DNA of 60,000 nucleotides from Apostichopus japonicus. Lineage: Eukaryota; Echinodermata; Holothuroidea; Aspidochirotida; Stichopodidae. Shown piece after piece: positions 1 to 14,200 of this stretch. Position numbers and translations under genes: made by a program. The notes below the pieces were generated by a model. That model was not told the origin of the DNA and made no database searches. It saw nothing but the letters and a program-made list of their open reading frames with translations. Position 1 is the first letter of the stretch; the number at the start of each line of letters is the position of its first letter. The stretch lies in the NCBI RefSeq assembly GCF_037975245.1, contig NC_092562.1, positions 3,714,001 to 3,774,000 on the forward strand, in the 5' to 3' direction.

Positions 1-3000
1 AGATTTCCCTCTCATCTTATATTTCTGTCAAAAGAGCCGTATGTCTGCAAAATCTTGGAGAAGGGAAAGCTCTAACAATGGAATGGAATTAAATTGTTGT
101 TTAGCATTTATGTACTAAGTAGGTTTTCTGAAAAGTCACAGCAGTGTGCCATATCGTTGGCACGCAAATGTGCAGTACCAGCAAGATCATCAAAAGTACG
201 AAAGAAATAATAAAGCTCAATATTTCTCAGAAATTAGCTCAGAATCACTTGACTATAATGAAAAGAAGGGAAACTTTTCTTTATCTTTGTGTATATGATC
301 ATTCAAAAACTAAAGTTACTTTGAGGAAATTTCTCTAAAATGAGTTAATTACCAGAATATTTAATTACATTTTCTCTCTTTTCCCTTTATCCTATCTGAA
401 GTCTATATCTGAAAGGTATTTGTTTTAATTAATGGTCGTGTGTAAAAAAGGTTTTGCGCTTTTTTATATCTGATATATTGTGTCCCTTCATGAACTGGGT
501 TAAATGCATCATTTACAGCCATTTTGTTTTTGCTATGTATAAGTTACAAACCTATTGTGGCTTACATGAGTCTTTCTGCATGGTAAGATGTATGTCATCT
601 TGCAGGTGTAAGCCTAAACCAATATTTATATACCATCATATGAATCATACTGCATAGATAATGTAACTGAAACTAAAAATTAAGCAAATGGTTTCTTTTT
701 CTGCAGAAAAAGGCTTAAGTCTATTAAGGACGTCGTTCCGAATGTGCATATTATCACACATCATTTTAAAACAGGAAAAGTAATAGCTGGTACACCAATG
801 TGTAGTACAATGGCAGTCACGGTACAACCTTTTAATGATGGACTTTTCTATTCAAAATAAAAGCTCAGTGTATAATTCTCGTGTAGGAACTATTATTAAG
901 ACCGCGGTCGATCACATCTTGTTGTTTTAGTGTAACGGCATGTAGAAACCATTCGTAATATTTTCCAGTTTATCGCAACCTGAATGGGAAAAGCAGATGT
1001 ATCGCTTCCGTGTAAAAAAATATATGCCTACAAATTCTGCCTTGATGGAAGCTTTATTCTCACTGACAAATTATGTGCGCTCATCCAGCGATTTGATCAT
1101 GTCCAAACCATCAACATCTTACCGACCTAGCTATCCTCAGAGTGGCAATAAACAAGTTTATTACAGTTTTTCCTCGATTCATTTTTTTTTTGCGGAATGA
1201 TCTGCATGAGCTATTAATTAGATTGATTAGTCGTCATAAATGTTAGATTATAAAGTCAGTAGTACGACCACCTACGAAACTATTCTTTGCTTTCTCATTA
1301 ACGACGAATATTTTTGAAGATTAATGTCTATGAAATGGTCCCATGGGAACATACCCTGCATTGATGTCCGGGTACAGTATTAAGGTCTTGGTAAATATAT
1401 TCATCTATTGTTTCATTTTGCGAAGAGGTAATTGAAGATATCGTATTTGATATTTATAATTGAGCTTCGGTGAAATAATTAAGTTGCATTTCTAGCAGTA
1501 AATTTGATACAGCTAATAGATCGTCAAGATCAGCTACAGTTGTAAACGAACTAAAAAACAAGAACAGTCTTTAAACCTGATTTACCTCAAACCCTGTTCT
1601 ATATATTACATTTATGAAGAGAAGATGGGTCATAAAATATATTTAAAGGCTACAACTTAGTATGCGATTCATAACAAATATTAATATCTTTTTAATAAAT
1701 TTTTCAACGCTTGGAATTGTAATCATAATTTGATCCTGACATGTCAGTTTATCAAGCTTTTTTTTAAGTGGAACAGCACTTCTGTATAATTGAGAATATT
1801 CAAAACTCAAATTGAAAAATGTCAAAAAATTTTAACTTTAGCTTCATTATATAAACTTAAGTGGAACTAGCAGAGTCAAGCTTTTAAAATACATCGTTAT
1901 GAGAGTTTAGAATCTACCGTAGTTAAAGAGCATTAACAGCATCCAGTCAGGTTATTTTATGAAGGCCTATAGTTGGTGTTCCGTCACGTCATTGTGACAT
2001 TGTTTCAGTGTTGAATAATTAAAAATAATAACATTTTATAAGTTCTTTAATGTCTAGTTGCTTTTATCATAATTCTTTTCTGCACTGGTGTTATTAACAA
2101 CAACATAAGAAATGAAAGTAGTAATCACAGACTTAACATTTTTCTGCTTTCAGGTCATTTTACAAATCACCTTAATTCTTCATAATTTATGAATGTAAAA
2201 TTTGTCTTTTGTGTTGGTATAGAACACTGGGTTTCATAAATTCTTGCATACAATACCTGCAATACAAAATCAAAATGTCATTTTATACACTGGGAAGAGG
2301 ACGCATTGCCTTTGCTAATTTAAATAATTATTCATTTTCTATTTGGGCGGATCAGTAGATTATTCTTCGATAACTCCATCCCTTTAACTTGCAATAACAT
2401 CTCAACTAAGGTCGTTCCTGTTATTAAAAGTCGAGATTGCATGTATATTGGAGTTTTATTTTAACATCTATGGAAGCAAATGGAAGTCACACGGTTGGCT
2501 GGTGATTTGAAAGACTTTGAAAAGTAGGAATTTCATCAGTATCATTTGCGCTTCACGACTTAATTCCAGAAATAATTCACGCATCAGATTACCCTGATCT
2601 ACACGAATGTGGAATTAAGTTGTTGCACAGAAAATGATTATGCGCATTGTGAGTCGCTCTTTTTTCTATTGCTCAAAAAAAGATATAGAGTATAATTAAA
2701 ACTACTGAACCGGATCCTTAAAGTTTACCAAGACGTTAAAGACAAACAAATTCAGATGATTGTAAAACTTCGATCCACTATGAATCTATTAAATGGTAGA
2801 TTACAAGTTACTTAAAGGTTATTTCTAAGTTTATTCATGAAAACGTAGAAAACGACAGTGTTAACTACATGTGTAATCGACATCTTATTGTGTTCAATAT
2901 CACGACCCACGTGACTTAGAAATAATTACATCTTCATGAACATATCATTTTAATTGTTTCATATTATGGAAGGCATTATTTAAAAAAAGGAGTTTAAAAT

Positions 3001-5467
3001 GAAAAGAGCGAGGTTTGTGATCAGATGATGAATATGTTTGTGAACAACATCTAGTTTACGAATTGAATTTATTAGTCTCAAAATAAAACAAATAATTGCA
3101 TCATATTTTAAGCCAATCTAAACGTTATCTTTATCTTTGATAATCCATCGATGTTTGTATATAACTAGTCAGTTTATCAAACTATAAAACGTAGCAATAA
3201 GCTATAACAATAATGTACACCTTAGCTAAAAAAAAAACCCGGATTAAAACAAAATCATTTTTAAATTAACGTCCGATATACGAATAATGGGAATAAATTA
3301 AGCTATATATAAACCAACCTACTCATTATATAAGCTTCTGAAGTACTTTATCTCGCAAACATCATGTCTAATTCATATAGGCATACTTGTACACAGGACA
3401 AGCAACAAATGAGATCTCGTATTATAAGGTAATTCTTATTCTACATCAAGCATTTTAATTGCGATATAAATTGGGAAAGATAAATGCTTTTCTCAGTGCA
3501 TTCCAATTTCGAAGACAATCTATACATGAACATATTATACACCAGTCAATATCGCACCTATAAAAGATAATAAAGAACACATAATCTTGTTCAACAGGGG
3601 CCAACATATCGACCACATTTCGTTCAATGTTTCAATTTATCATATTTTACGATATGTTGTTTCTCTTGATGGCTGCTATATGAAGTAAGTGCACTTAATC
3701 AGGGTGACGCAAAATATATATATATACGAGCAAGAATGAAGAATAATATATAACTTAGGTATATGATGTGTACCTAAGCATATGGTTGTCTTGTGATTAA
3801 CTGAACTATGCCAACAGTCGCTTCATAGATACACCTTAAATATACTTAAATTAATAACTACACTTTACAATAACTACAACTGTTAATTACCTTCGATGTA
3901 TTTCCTTCGTTGAAATTGTCGAGTGAAAGGTAAAGCTCCGTGATCTGCGTTTATTTAGTCTCGATCTCTATATAGCCATATCAAAATTGCCAAGTTGAAC
4001 GCTCGAGAAGATTGAGCGAATGTAATGCCTGCAACGCCTGAATAATGTTTTCAAGACGAAAAAAAAACGAAAAATGAACGATTATTCGAGTACTAAACTC
4101 ACTTAATGGCTCGATTTTTCGCATTAAGTAGGTGCATTCCGCGGTAAATCAAAGTTGTCTCTGAATAGTATATAGGCAACGTCGTCCCAAAAGAATGTGC
4201 GCATCGAATGATTTAATTAGTCAAGTGTAGTTGTGGTTTGGTAAATATCGAAAATAGCCTTAGGTGGGTATAGTGACGCAAAGATCGACGATGTTAGAGT
4301 GATATCCTAAAACAAGTAAGATTGTTGGAGAAAATGAATAATCACGGAACAGAATACGAGGGTTTAATGGGATATATTCCTGGTTTTGAAGTTGATTGCG
4401 TTACAAAACTTTCTGGCAATTTTTTCAGCATATTCAGTCTTCTTTGTAGCATATTGTATGGCAAAGCCTTTGATGAAATGTTGTAATAGCAATTGCCAAC
4501 AGCAGGTTGCGCTGAAAATTGTTTTGTTTTGTTTTGTATTATTTATCCGCAGCAGCAAAATAATATTCCTTAACAATAGCTGCTTTTTCTTCTAGTCTAG
4601 TATATATAAAGCCTACGTCAATTTGTAGGTAATTACCTCCCGATTTTATACCCCATCATGATAAATCCACAAGAGGATCATATAGGACATGAATGGTTAG
4701 TTTTCAAAGAATATTTGCCATCAGTGATTAGCAAATGTAATGTAATCCTAAATATTTTTTAATTGTGGCATATATTGTTGATATACAATATATGGATATA
4801 TCCAAGGCCGGAATCACAATATATGAATATGTCCATAGGCCGGAATCACAATATATGGATATATCCATAGGCCAGAATCAATCTTGAAGAAGGAGTTAAT
4901 TGAGCTTACGACATACGACATACGTCAAACGCAGCGAACAACTATAGAACGCCGAGAACCAGACACAAAGAAGAATCCATCCTACAACAAAAATAAATTA
5001 AAACAATATGTACCTGAAGATAACCATTCATTTGGTCTAGACTACGTCTACAGCCACGTCTATATACTGAATTGCATAAACAGGCATTGAATTCCAAGGT
5101 ATGCATGAGGAACATTACTCAGTAAAGGCTTGGTCACGGGAGGATTTTCGAACTATATATCCAGCTGCTAATTAGCATTAATTAACCATCCCACATGAAG
5201 ATTTTTCAACGACAACAGCCTAAACAAATTACCAGCATTTCTACCAAGTTGCCTTGACTGACCTATCTGAGGTTCTTAATCGTTCTCTTATTTAGTTTTC
5301 GATCGCCCCTTAATTCCGACCATGCCCCCCCCCCCCCCTTCCCACCTCTACATCATCCTTTCATCCGAAAACACATTGAAGAAAATATCCGTAGCAAAAA
5401 TAATAAAAGGACTGCCATACCACAAAAATAAAACATTCTTCCTTGAACGTGTGAAACTTAGTTTAAA
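1..5467. other. 5' intergenic stretch, no gene recognised
   Basis: AT-rich sequence with only short chance open frames on both strands. None has a recognisable motif, splice-linked partner or coding-like composition. I see a three-copy short repeat near 4.8 kb and a poly-C run at about 5324-5338. It may hold distal regulatory DNA of the helicase gene that starts at 6166, but nothing in the sequence proves that. Confidence 0.6.
4786..4880. repeat. Three-copy tandem repeat, 31-32 bp unit
   Basis: Three adjacent copies of a unit beginning 'caatatatggatatatcca' and ending 'ggccggaatca' (third copy 'ggccagaatca'). Copies differ at only a few bases. Each unit contains an 'atggatatatccat'-like self-complementary core. 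Confidence 0.8.
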
Positions 5468-6039
5468 GGATTGGTTCAGGTGTTTGACATGTCTATTTTG
5501 TATGAAAGAGCACAAAAAGACAAAAAGAACAGTGAAGAAACTACCATGATAGCATGCTCTGTTAAGGAGATATGACACTTCGAAGATATCAATATTTCTT
5601 TGAAAACGACTGGTGTAGAAAGACTTACTGTGAGGGTGTGACGTCACATCCTCACTTCCTTAACATTTGTGAATATATTTCTTTAAACATTATTTACATT
5701 TTTTAACACATTTGAACATAATATAATCAAAAATTCTTCACATGTTTAATCTCAAATACTTCCTTTGACAAATATGAGATCTCCTGACATATCTTTTGGT
5801 TGAAAGTCATGAAATCTCACAAAATATTTAGAGAAAAAAAACAAAGACTTTTCAGGAATGTGAGGATGTGACATCACAGCTAGTCAGATTTCAGCAGTTT
5901 CTACACAATCTGATAAAACTTTGCACTTGAATATCTCTTTAACCGAAAAAGATATTTGAACAGTTTTTTCACCATTGTGTCTTTTCTTTTATTGACCTCT
6001 TTCATATAACATAAACATGTATGACAACTGAACCAATCC
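5468..6039. repeat. Long inverted repeat (foldback/MITE-like) upstream of MTREX
   Basis: The left arm starts with 'ggattggttcag' at 5468-5479 and the right arm ends with its complement 'ctgaaccaatcc' at 6028-6039. Inward of these, the arms stay recognisably similar in inverted order for about 190 bp: a 'tgaaagag' block, an A-rich block, then 'gtgtagaaa', then a 'gatgtgac(a/g)tcaca' block. The arms are diverged and the central 200 bp is AT-rich. No coding capacity is seen. This looks like an old non-autonomous foldback element. The right end lies about 125 bp before the helicase start codon, so the element may form part of its 5' flank. Confidence 0.6.
5630..5655. promoter_or_regulatory. 26-bp imperfect palindrome around TGACGTCA
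   Basis: The sequence from 5630 to 5655 reads the same on both strands except for one mismatched pair. At its centre is the full cAMP-response/ATF consensus TGACGTCA. It lies at the inner end of the left arm of the 5468-6039 inverted repeat. The counterpart in the right arm (near 5863-5877) has decayed to a 'gatgtgacatcac' form. Binding by CREB/ATF-type factors is only inferred from the consensus. Confidence 0.4.
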
Positions 6040-6145
6040 CGATCATGAAGCAGCACTCTCGCTGGATCAATGTATACCAGTGTGAAACGTTAGTACTATT
6101 TGTTCGAGTGAATGAAACACATATGTGCACCCGTACACACATGTT

Positions 6146-6170
6146 CGCCATCTTCGCTTGAAAAGATGGC
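6146..6170 (+). promoter_or_regulatory. Paired YY1-like motifs at the MTREX start codon
   Basis: GCCATCTT at 6147-6154 and its exact complement AAGATGGC at 6163-6170 face each other, and the second overlaps the ATG at 6166. AAGATGGC is the core of the YY1 site found close to start codons of many animal housekeeping genes. No TATA box is obvious just upstream. Promoter function is inferred. Confidence 0.4.
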
Positions 6171-9100
6171 TGACGCATTTGGAGACGACCTTTTTAATGT
6201 TTTCGATGAAGAAGCTGCTTCATCATCAAGGAATGATATCGAGAATAGCGAAAGTGTTGATGCAGAGTAAGTAGCTCACTTTTTTTCTACATTGTGTGTC
6301 CATTACTTCAAGAACGGAACTATTGGAAGCAGGGACAATTTTTCATAGCCTAACATAACAGTAACACTGTTGAGCCAGTATTGCATTGTTACTCTACAGT
6401 AAGGAATTTTCCGTTGCCTAGGTAGGCTAGGCTTGGCGTACTACACAGTGTAGATATTGACAACTTTGAATTAGGAGCATATTGGTTAAATGAGGGTGCA
6501 CTTAAAACTTTGAACTAAAATTGAAAATAATTAAGTATCTAATTTTTTGTTTATGGCTCTTGTTTACTTGAACGTTTCCACTGACTTAAAAATGGCCTAG
6601 GCTAGGTCACATTTTCCTATCGTCCGTTTCACCCAAGTGATGTACACGGGCCAGAATGAGTCGACTATGCAAAGTCAAACCTTCATGAATATTTTACAAG
6701 TTACTAGTAGTATCCTTAGTTCCAGCAATTTGGATTTGATTGGCCCTGAGTAATTGTAAATTTTTGGGATTCTTATTTTCAATACATCTAGGCTCGGCCC
6801 AGTTGATCATGCTGCTACTGACACTGTAATTTGTAAGTGTAACCCGAACCCCTCAAAAGGTACATGATATTAGGGATTTGAACCTGGCTTATATCTGCAA
6901 ATATAATCATCTCTCTTCATCACTTTTGTGAAAAAACTAGAATGATATTTCAATAATTCCAAGAACATATATACTTTTTACTTAAATTCAGAATATCAGA
7001 AGAGACTGAACCGGCTGTAAAAAGACCAAGACCACCTGATGAGCCTGAAAGGGAAGAAGAACAAACAAAATATGAACCAGTTCCTAAGAAACCAGCTTTA
7101 GCTGAATTTTCAGAGGACATAGAGTAAGAATTGAACAGTTGAAAGTTGTTACCAATTGGTTCCAAATACTGTTTATTGCATGGTATACAGGGTGGGAATT
7201 TGGCAAAAAAAGTTGGTAAGCATTTTTTCATTTTTTGATGAATTGTGCTTACCAACATGAGCCAAGATTTCTCAGTTGGTAAGCACAATTCATGAATCGG
7301 TAAGCACAGCACAATGACCTGAACGCTGTTATCCTTTTGTGAAAACTTCCTGATTCGCGGCACAAGTGTACTTTATATCGAGCCGACAGCGGCGGCGCAG
7401 ATAATCCAGTCAATGCATGTTCGATCGAAATAATTACAATCCCTGTCCATCACGTTGAACTCTCCGACCAGACAATACTGGCTCGAATACTCGACTTGGT
7501 ATTAGTTATTCAAATACATGATCAAAGGAAATGTATCGACTGGAGATCGTAAAAAAAAACTCTGAAAATCAGTAGAGAAATTACCAATTGTGTACGAAAA
7601 GTAAGTTCGGTCCTTTCAAATTTTACGAAAGATCCAGCAAAACACTTTCGAAAAATTCACGCAAAACTGGCATATCGTGCTACATGCAACTAATGTCATG
7701 TAAACAAGGCTCTAGTACACCCATTTATGAATAAACCGTAAGACCACATCTGGTGTTAAGCTGGGGGAAAAAATAGTATTTTCTAGAATTTCCAAAAATA
7801 TGGAAAAAATAATGTCCTACCATAGTTAAGTATATAGCAAATAGCCTAACCACCTCGTCTGTTACGGATCTCACGTAACTACAAAAACACAACTAATTGT
7901 ATTTTGCGAACTTGACGTTTTCTACAAAAACATAGAAATAATTTTAAGCATTAGTTAATCATGCCGTGTGGCCTAAAACATATTTTATTACAAGGTTTAC
8001 TTTCATTAAGATGGCCATAGCTTGATATCTTGTGCTGCATGTATGAACTGTGCCTCGTGTATCATGGGGAATACTCCATGAAACGTTTCTTGGAAACGTG
8101 CCAAAAATGTTAACAAACAGGTGTTAGACAGGGGATGAGCGCACAGTTGTTTGGCAGGGTACCTGGGAAAATTCTGAGCACATGTACAGTATGAACTACA
8201 CAATTGCCGACGGCAATTGCGTAGTTCATGTGTGAAGTTGGAATAAATTGCGATGCATACACAGTGACGGTCCAGGCACGATCGCTGAGCTAGCAGCCAG
8301 CTGTGTGCGGCCTGTTCGTTGGTGCTTTTTGCTAGCTGCGCGACAAATTAATCCTCCGTAACTTAGAAGCAGATTTCAGATAAGCCTACTACAGTCCGAT
8401 GCAGTCACTTACGGTCAGAATTTTTGGTACGCTCATTACAAGGGTGTGTAGTACTAGGCCCATTTGATTTTCTTATTTTGGTAAGCCATATTTTCATTCC
8501 AGTACGCTAGCGTACCGGCGTACCGTAAAATTCCCACCCTGATGGTATACTGTAGCTAATTGACTGTTAGGATTGAAACGAGAGGGATGTTCTCATCATC
8601 ATTGAAATAAAAATTTAGTGCAAGAAAAGTACACCTTAAAAATACGATTTCTGTTTGTTTTTCAAGGATCAGTTGATGCAAAGAATGTAGGATATTAGCC
8701 AAACAGTGAACAAATAGTTTCTGATCCATTTAATATCATCTGCCACCAGGACTGTTAACAGTGATATCACAGACATTCACAGCAACTGTTCAGGGACTCC
8801 CTGTGTTGTCACACTCTGAAATTTAGTGACATCATCAGACAGGAATTTCCATATACGTCAATCAAGGGGCTAGAAATTGCATTTATCTCTTCATATTGCA
8901 ATATATATATTTCTGCAAAAAGTTGGTAGACTGATTTGCTATAACTTAAGTTAATAATCATGAACCCCTCCACCCCCCCCCTCGGCCAAGAAAAACATAC
9001 CAGAATTATGTGAATTAGCTTAAACATCACCATTGTTGAGATGTATTTATGATATTTTTAAACTTGTGTTCTTTACTTGTAATAGCAGAAAGTTTCTAGT

Positions 9101-9182
9101 CTTGCTTGTTATGTCACTTGCCATGTGCTCTTTTCCAACACTCTGCAAAATTTCTTGATTTGAGAGACTCTCTATGCAATAC

Positions 9183-9271
<89 letters not shown>

Positions 9272-11246
9272 TCAATTCCATGATAAGGTCAACATCATAC
9301 CAACAAATTTAAAATCATTGTACATTAAAATTGTATAAGTTTCCAATAAATAGAATACTTGTAGTTACTAAAAATAATTTTTTCACCCCTGAAACGTCAT
9401 TTGTTTGATTATGGGGTCGGTAATAACAAGTGGTTCCCGTAGAAACTAAATTATGAAAAATACAGTGAAATTTCATTTTGTGCAGATTTGTACATAGTAA
9501 TCATAGGTATCATCAGTTTTTTGGACTAATTGTATTTGCTATAGCATAGTGCTCACTTAACAGCTTCAATTTTTTTTCGACATCAAGGCATTAGACAATA
9601 GTGGTGAATTGAAAACACCCTCGATTTACTGTCACGCGAGTCACAAAATTTACTGTTTTTGTTTTTTTTCTCCTTGCCTGAACAATAGTTTTACTCCAAA
9701 TAATGAATATCAAGTCTTCACATAGATACCAAAAGGATAACTGAATTTTCCTTTTCAGGAGATATTCAAATTTTGCGGAAAATCACCCTTTACAAATGTC
9801 ATGCGAGTCACATCACGCGAGTCACGTCAAATCAAGATAGTGTTTCTACCTATTTACTGTGTGAAAATTACAGGGATGTTATAGTTTGATGAATGAATCA
9901 CTGATTAAAGATATCATATATGCATTCCCCTTTAGTTCTAGGCAACTTGAATAATATGGGCACACATAATTAAACTAATTATAATAATTTCATTTGAAAT
10001 ATCAAAATTTAAAATCTGAATATTTATTTGCAATATAATGCCTATTTTATCACCACAATTGGAATGTAGCACCTGTCATTGATTTTTTAGTAATATACAT
10101 AAACATAATCTATATTTGTATCTGGCAATGCCATGTGCTATGACTTGACAACTTTAAGCTTTTAACTGCTCAATCATTCCCAAAATCCTATGAGCAACTG
10201 CATCTTCTCAAATAGTACACTTTTGGTTTATTCAAATATGACAAATGAGATAAAGGTAATTTGAATCACATTTTGATAGATCTGTTTCTTCTATAACTTT
10301 CAAATGAGTGACTTCAACAGACTAAATATTGTTATAAATATTAATTGACAAGATATATTGCCTGAACAACTGTACTACCTGTACAGTATATTACCTACTG
10401 TGTGCAGTCATGAAGGTAACTCGGGGACATTAACATCATCTGGACATTCCCAAGGGAAGTACCTCTAGGACACTTTCTAGACCAATGAATGTTATATTTC
10501 ACTATGCAAGATCTATACCGTCGATTCACTACTGCATTTGGTCTAGAACTATCCGAAAAGTGAACTTGTCACGCGAGTCACGTTTTCTTGTCACGCGAGT
10601 CACAATACATCTTCATCGTTATTTTCATGCGTTACTACATTTTTTCAAAGTTTCATAGCAATTGAGGTAGAGGTGTTTTTCAACTTCGTTAAAAAAAGTT
10701 AAAATTATAAAAAGTTATTGGAAACATTTTAATAAGACATAAGAAATTGAACATTTGTGTGTGCATTCTGATTTTTGCTAATAGTAACTGTCACACGAGT
10801 CACGTTTAGTTTTTTGCCAATTTCACCCCCAATACTTGAGGTATAAATATTTTTTCTCTACTGTTGTAAGCATTAAGGCTACCTTCACTGACTACATGAA
10901 TGCTGTTCTCCCAGGTAATTTCTTTATTTGTTTAATGATATCAAATAGAGAGAGATTTTAGTAAAAATGTCACGCGAGTCACCATAGAATTGACCATATA
11001 TATATATATATATATATATGTAGCCGATATATATAGCCGATATATATAGCCTATATATATATATATATATATGCCAATTGTTATAATAAGTTTGATTTTC
11101 CTGTCTGTACTTAAAGTATTGCTGAGATCCTGCCACAAGTTAAGTCCCAGACATTGGAAGCAGAGGAAGGATGCACTCACGAGGTTTCTATACCAACCGA
11201 GGATGAATTTGAACCGTTGAAGCCGTCAGGCAACAAACCAGCTAAG
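6166..11246 (+). CDS. MTREX: MTREX exons 1-3: acidic N-terminus
   Basis: Encodes residues 1-121. Exon 1 (34 codons, ends in phase 2) starts [10 protein letters not shown]. Exon 2 carries a KRPRPP basic patch and a KYEPVPKKP stretch, a plausible nuclear signal. Exon 3 gives EEGCTHEV and EPLKP, both strongly conserved in metazoan Mtr4. Intron 2 is about 4 kb, the longest of the gene, because it holds two transposon-like insertions. This part is the least conserved of the protein, as in other species. Confidence 0.88.
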
Positions 11247-14200
11247 GTGAGATAAACAGTGTGAATTGGTAATTGGGTTTCACACTTTTATGATTTATTC
11301 AGGCTTGAAGATCAAAACCGGTTATCTTACAACTGTTGACTGTACAAGAAAACTCACTGTTCATCCTCGACTGTGATCAAACATTGAATTGATCGATGAC
11401 AAATTGAGCAGTTCAATCTCAAAACTTTTGCTCGTGATAACTGCATCCAGACTGTCCGCTGATTATTGGATATGGCAGACCTGCTCATCAACTTTCGAGG
11501 CGCTTGTTTGTCACTCACGTATCAAGGAATCTGGCAACAAACACTATGTGTGTATGGTGCAACAACATATGTACAGTAATACTACTGTACACACATGGCC
11601 GTTTCATGTGACCTCCAGCAAGGAAGTTCTTAGAGTGGACATTTGTTAATTGAAAGCGAAAGTATTTTGGACAAATGTTTTGTTTGGTATTCATATAATC
11701 GTGGCCTTGTTGCCGTTCTCTGTCAATGTAAAAATTATGAAAATGTCATTGCCAGAAAAAACATATAGGTATGAAGATATGACTTCATGATGTCATCGCG
11801 ATTTTGCTTTCGTGTATCACAAGAGCGTATAAGAGGAGCAAATAGTTTGGAGCGGAAACAGTCAAACTGTATAAATATCAGTTTTGCTCAAATTGCTTTT
11901 AATTCTTCTTCTGTTTATTTATTTATTTATTTGCTTTTAAGTGCATGGAAGAAAATTAAAGGAAACTTAAGTTTGCTTATATATTGTCAGGGAGTTACAT
12001 CAAGTTTTAAGGAGCAACATCCCTTATTTTGTATCTGTCTCTGAAAGACGGATAAAGATTAGTGATCTTTGTGCTATAATCTACAAGGTCTTATCTTACA
12101 GGATTATCCATTTATCCTGGATCCTTTCCAGAGGGAAGCTCTGAAGTGCTTGGAAAACAGTCAGTCAGTCTTGGTGTCTGCCCATACCTCAGCTGGCAAA
12201 ACAGTAGTGGCCGAGTAAGTTTAAGTACAATTGATTGATAATGTAACAATATCGTACACAAATGAAATATAGCATTACGTATATATGTGTATCCTTGTGC
12301 CAGGTATCACAGCGTGTAGTTAGAATGATTGTGGACATACAGAGCACGTTGATTGCTAACAATTGGACCCAAACTTTGACATTTTTTTCAGCATTTGAAC
12401 TCAAGAATATAACCTTGGCAGCAACTTCCCAATTTCATTTTTTAAAGGAGAATGAACAAACAAGTTTACTTAAAACAAAGTGCAATTCTGAAGATCATGC
12501 ATGTTTACAGCATCACAGACCTACCTACCATTATTATCCATTGATATCCATCCAGAAAGAAGGAAGCTTTATCCAAGACATAAATTAGTTCTAAATAAAC
12601 CACTAGGAGAAGGAACAGGGAGTTGAGACAGGATTTAGCTTGATTGCATACCTCCCTTTGCATTTCACTATGGTTTTTCATAGAAATTATCCCTTTAACA
12701 AAAGAAAAACATCTTTTTGAAAGCAAAATTGTTATGATCCATGTTTCTCTGTGTGTTGGCAGAAAGTATGTATTCTCGAGAAACAAACCCAACAGATACG
12801 AGAGTGACAGAGAGGATGGGGTATTACAACTCATGTAATTTTTTGGTCGTCGTGTCTTCCGCTATAAGTTTTTAATGTCTGCTACTGGAATACTGTTTGT
12901 GCTTCACAGGTATGCTATAGCCATGTCTCTCCGGGACAAGCAGCGGGTGATATACACGACGCCGATCAAGGCCCTTAGCAACCAAAAGTACCGAGAACTC
13001 TTTGAGGAATTCCAAGATGTGGGGCTTATGACAGGAGACGTCACCATCAACCCAACAGCGAGTTGTCTAGTTATGACAACAGAGGTAAAGCTATATATCG
13101 CCCTCAATGATCAATCATAAATGCTTGAAAGCATAGCGCTTTGAAATATAAGGTTGTCCCGATCAAAGCACAAGCAATGGCAAACCCTCAGTGTGCATGT
13201 CAGATTTTTGTCAGATTTCTTAAGCATTTTTTCGTTTCTCTTGTGTCAAATGGACCTGGTTGAGAGTCTACCTATATCACACCATAATGTGACATCCTGT
13301 GACAAGTGTCACGTCTGTGACATCTGATTAGGAGCACCCATAGCAAAGAAGTACGCAGTGGGGGTAACTTTATGTTAGGAGACTGACTTTATACAAACAA
13401 CAGATCTCGTCACTAATTAAGGCCTAAAATATGAAATTGATGAGCACAACACTCCACATTATAGTTTGCACACATATTTAATGAGTTTCCCAGATTTATC
13501 AAAGTTTTAAATGTGTAGATGTTGGATTCGATCCTTGCTAGATATGAAGTCATTCTGGTTAAATATTTTTCTCTGCAGATTTTGAGGAGCATGCTGTATC
13601 GAGGTTCAGAGGTGATGAGAGAAGTTGCCTGGGTGATATTTGATGAAATTCATTACATGAGGGATAAGAGTGAGTAAATATATCATGATTCACCTAGTCT
13701 ATAGTTCTTCATCTGAATGTTGCCATAATATTGTGTAGAAATAGTCTGTCATAAGTGCATATGAACAAAGGTATAAAGTATAGGTTCTGTTGTAAATTGC
13801 ATTAGTGAATTTTATTGCCGTGAAACGTATGTTAACGTCCATACTAGTTGACAATGCATTGCTCTGATTCTGAAGGTTTTTTGGGACACTCTTCATTTAA
13901 CTGTACTAATCTGCCAATATGTGACTGTGTGCTTCTGTTCCAGTGCAATATTGATATAGGCAGGCTTTTTGATGTCGGGAAAGATTCTTAACACGATTGG
14001 ATGCATGAGATTTTGGTGTTATTTTCATCAGGTAATGATCTTATTATTTCCATCGGCCTCATTATTTCAGATCGAGGAGTTGTCTGGGAAGAGACAATCA
14101 TTTTGCTTCCGGACAATGTTCACTACGTGTTCCTCTCTGCGACTATACCAAACGCCAGGCAGTTTGCTGAATGGATCTGCCATTTACATAAACAGGTGCT

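Noticed and set aside
6950-7363. 137-codon minus-strand frame
   Set aside because: It is antisense to MTREX exon 2 and the left end of the hAT-like element, with no recognisable product.
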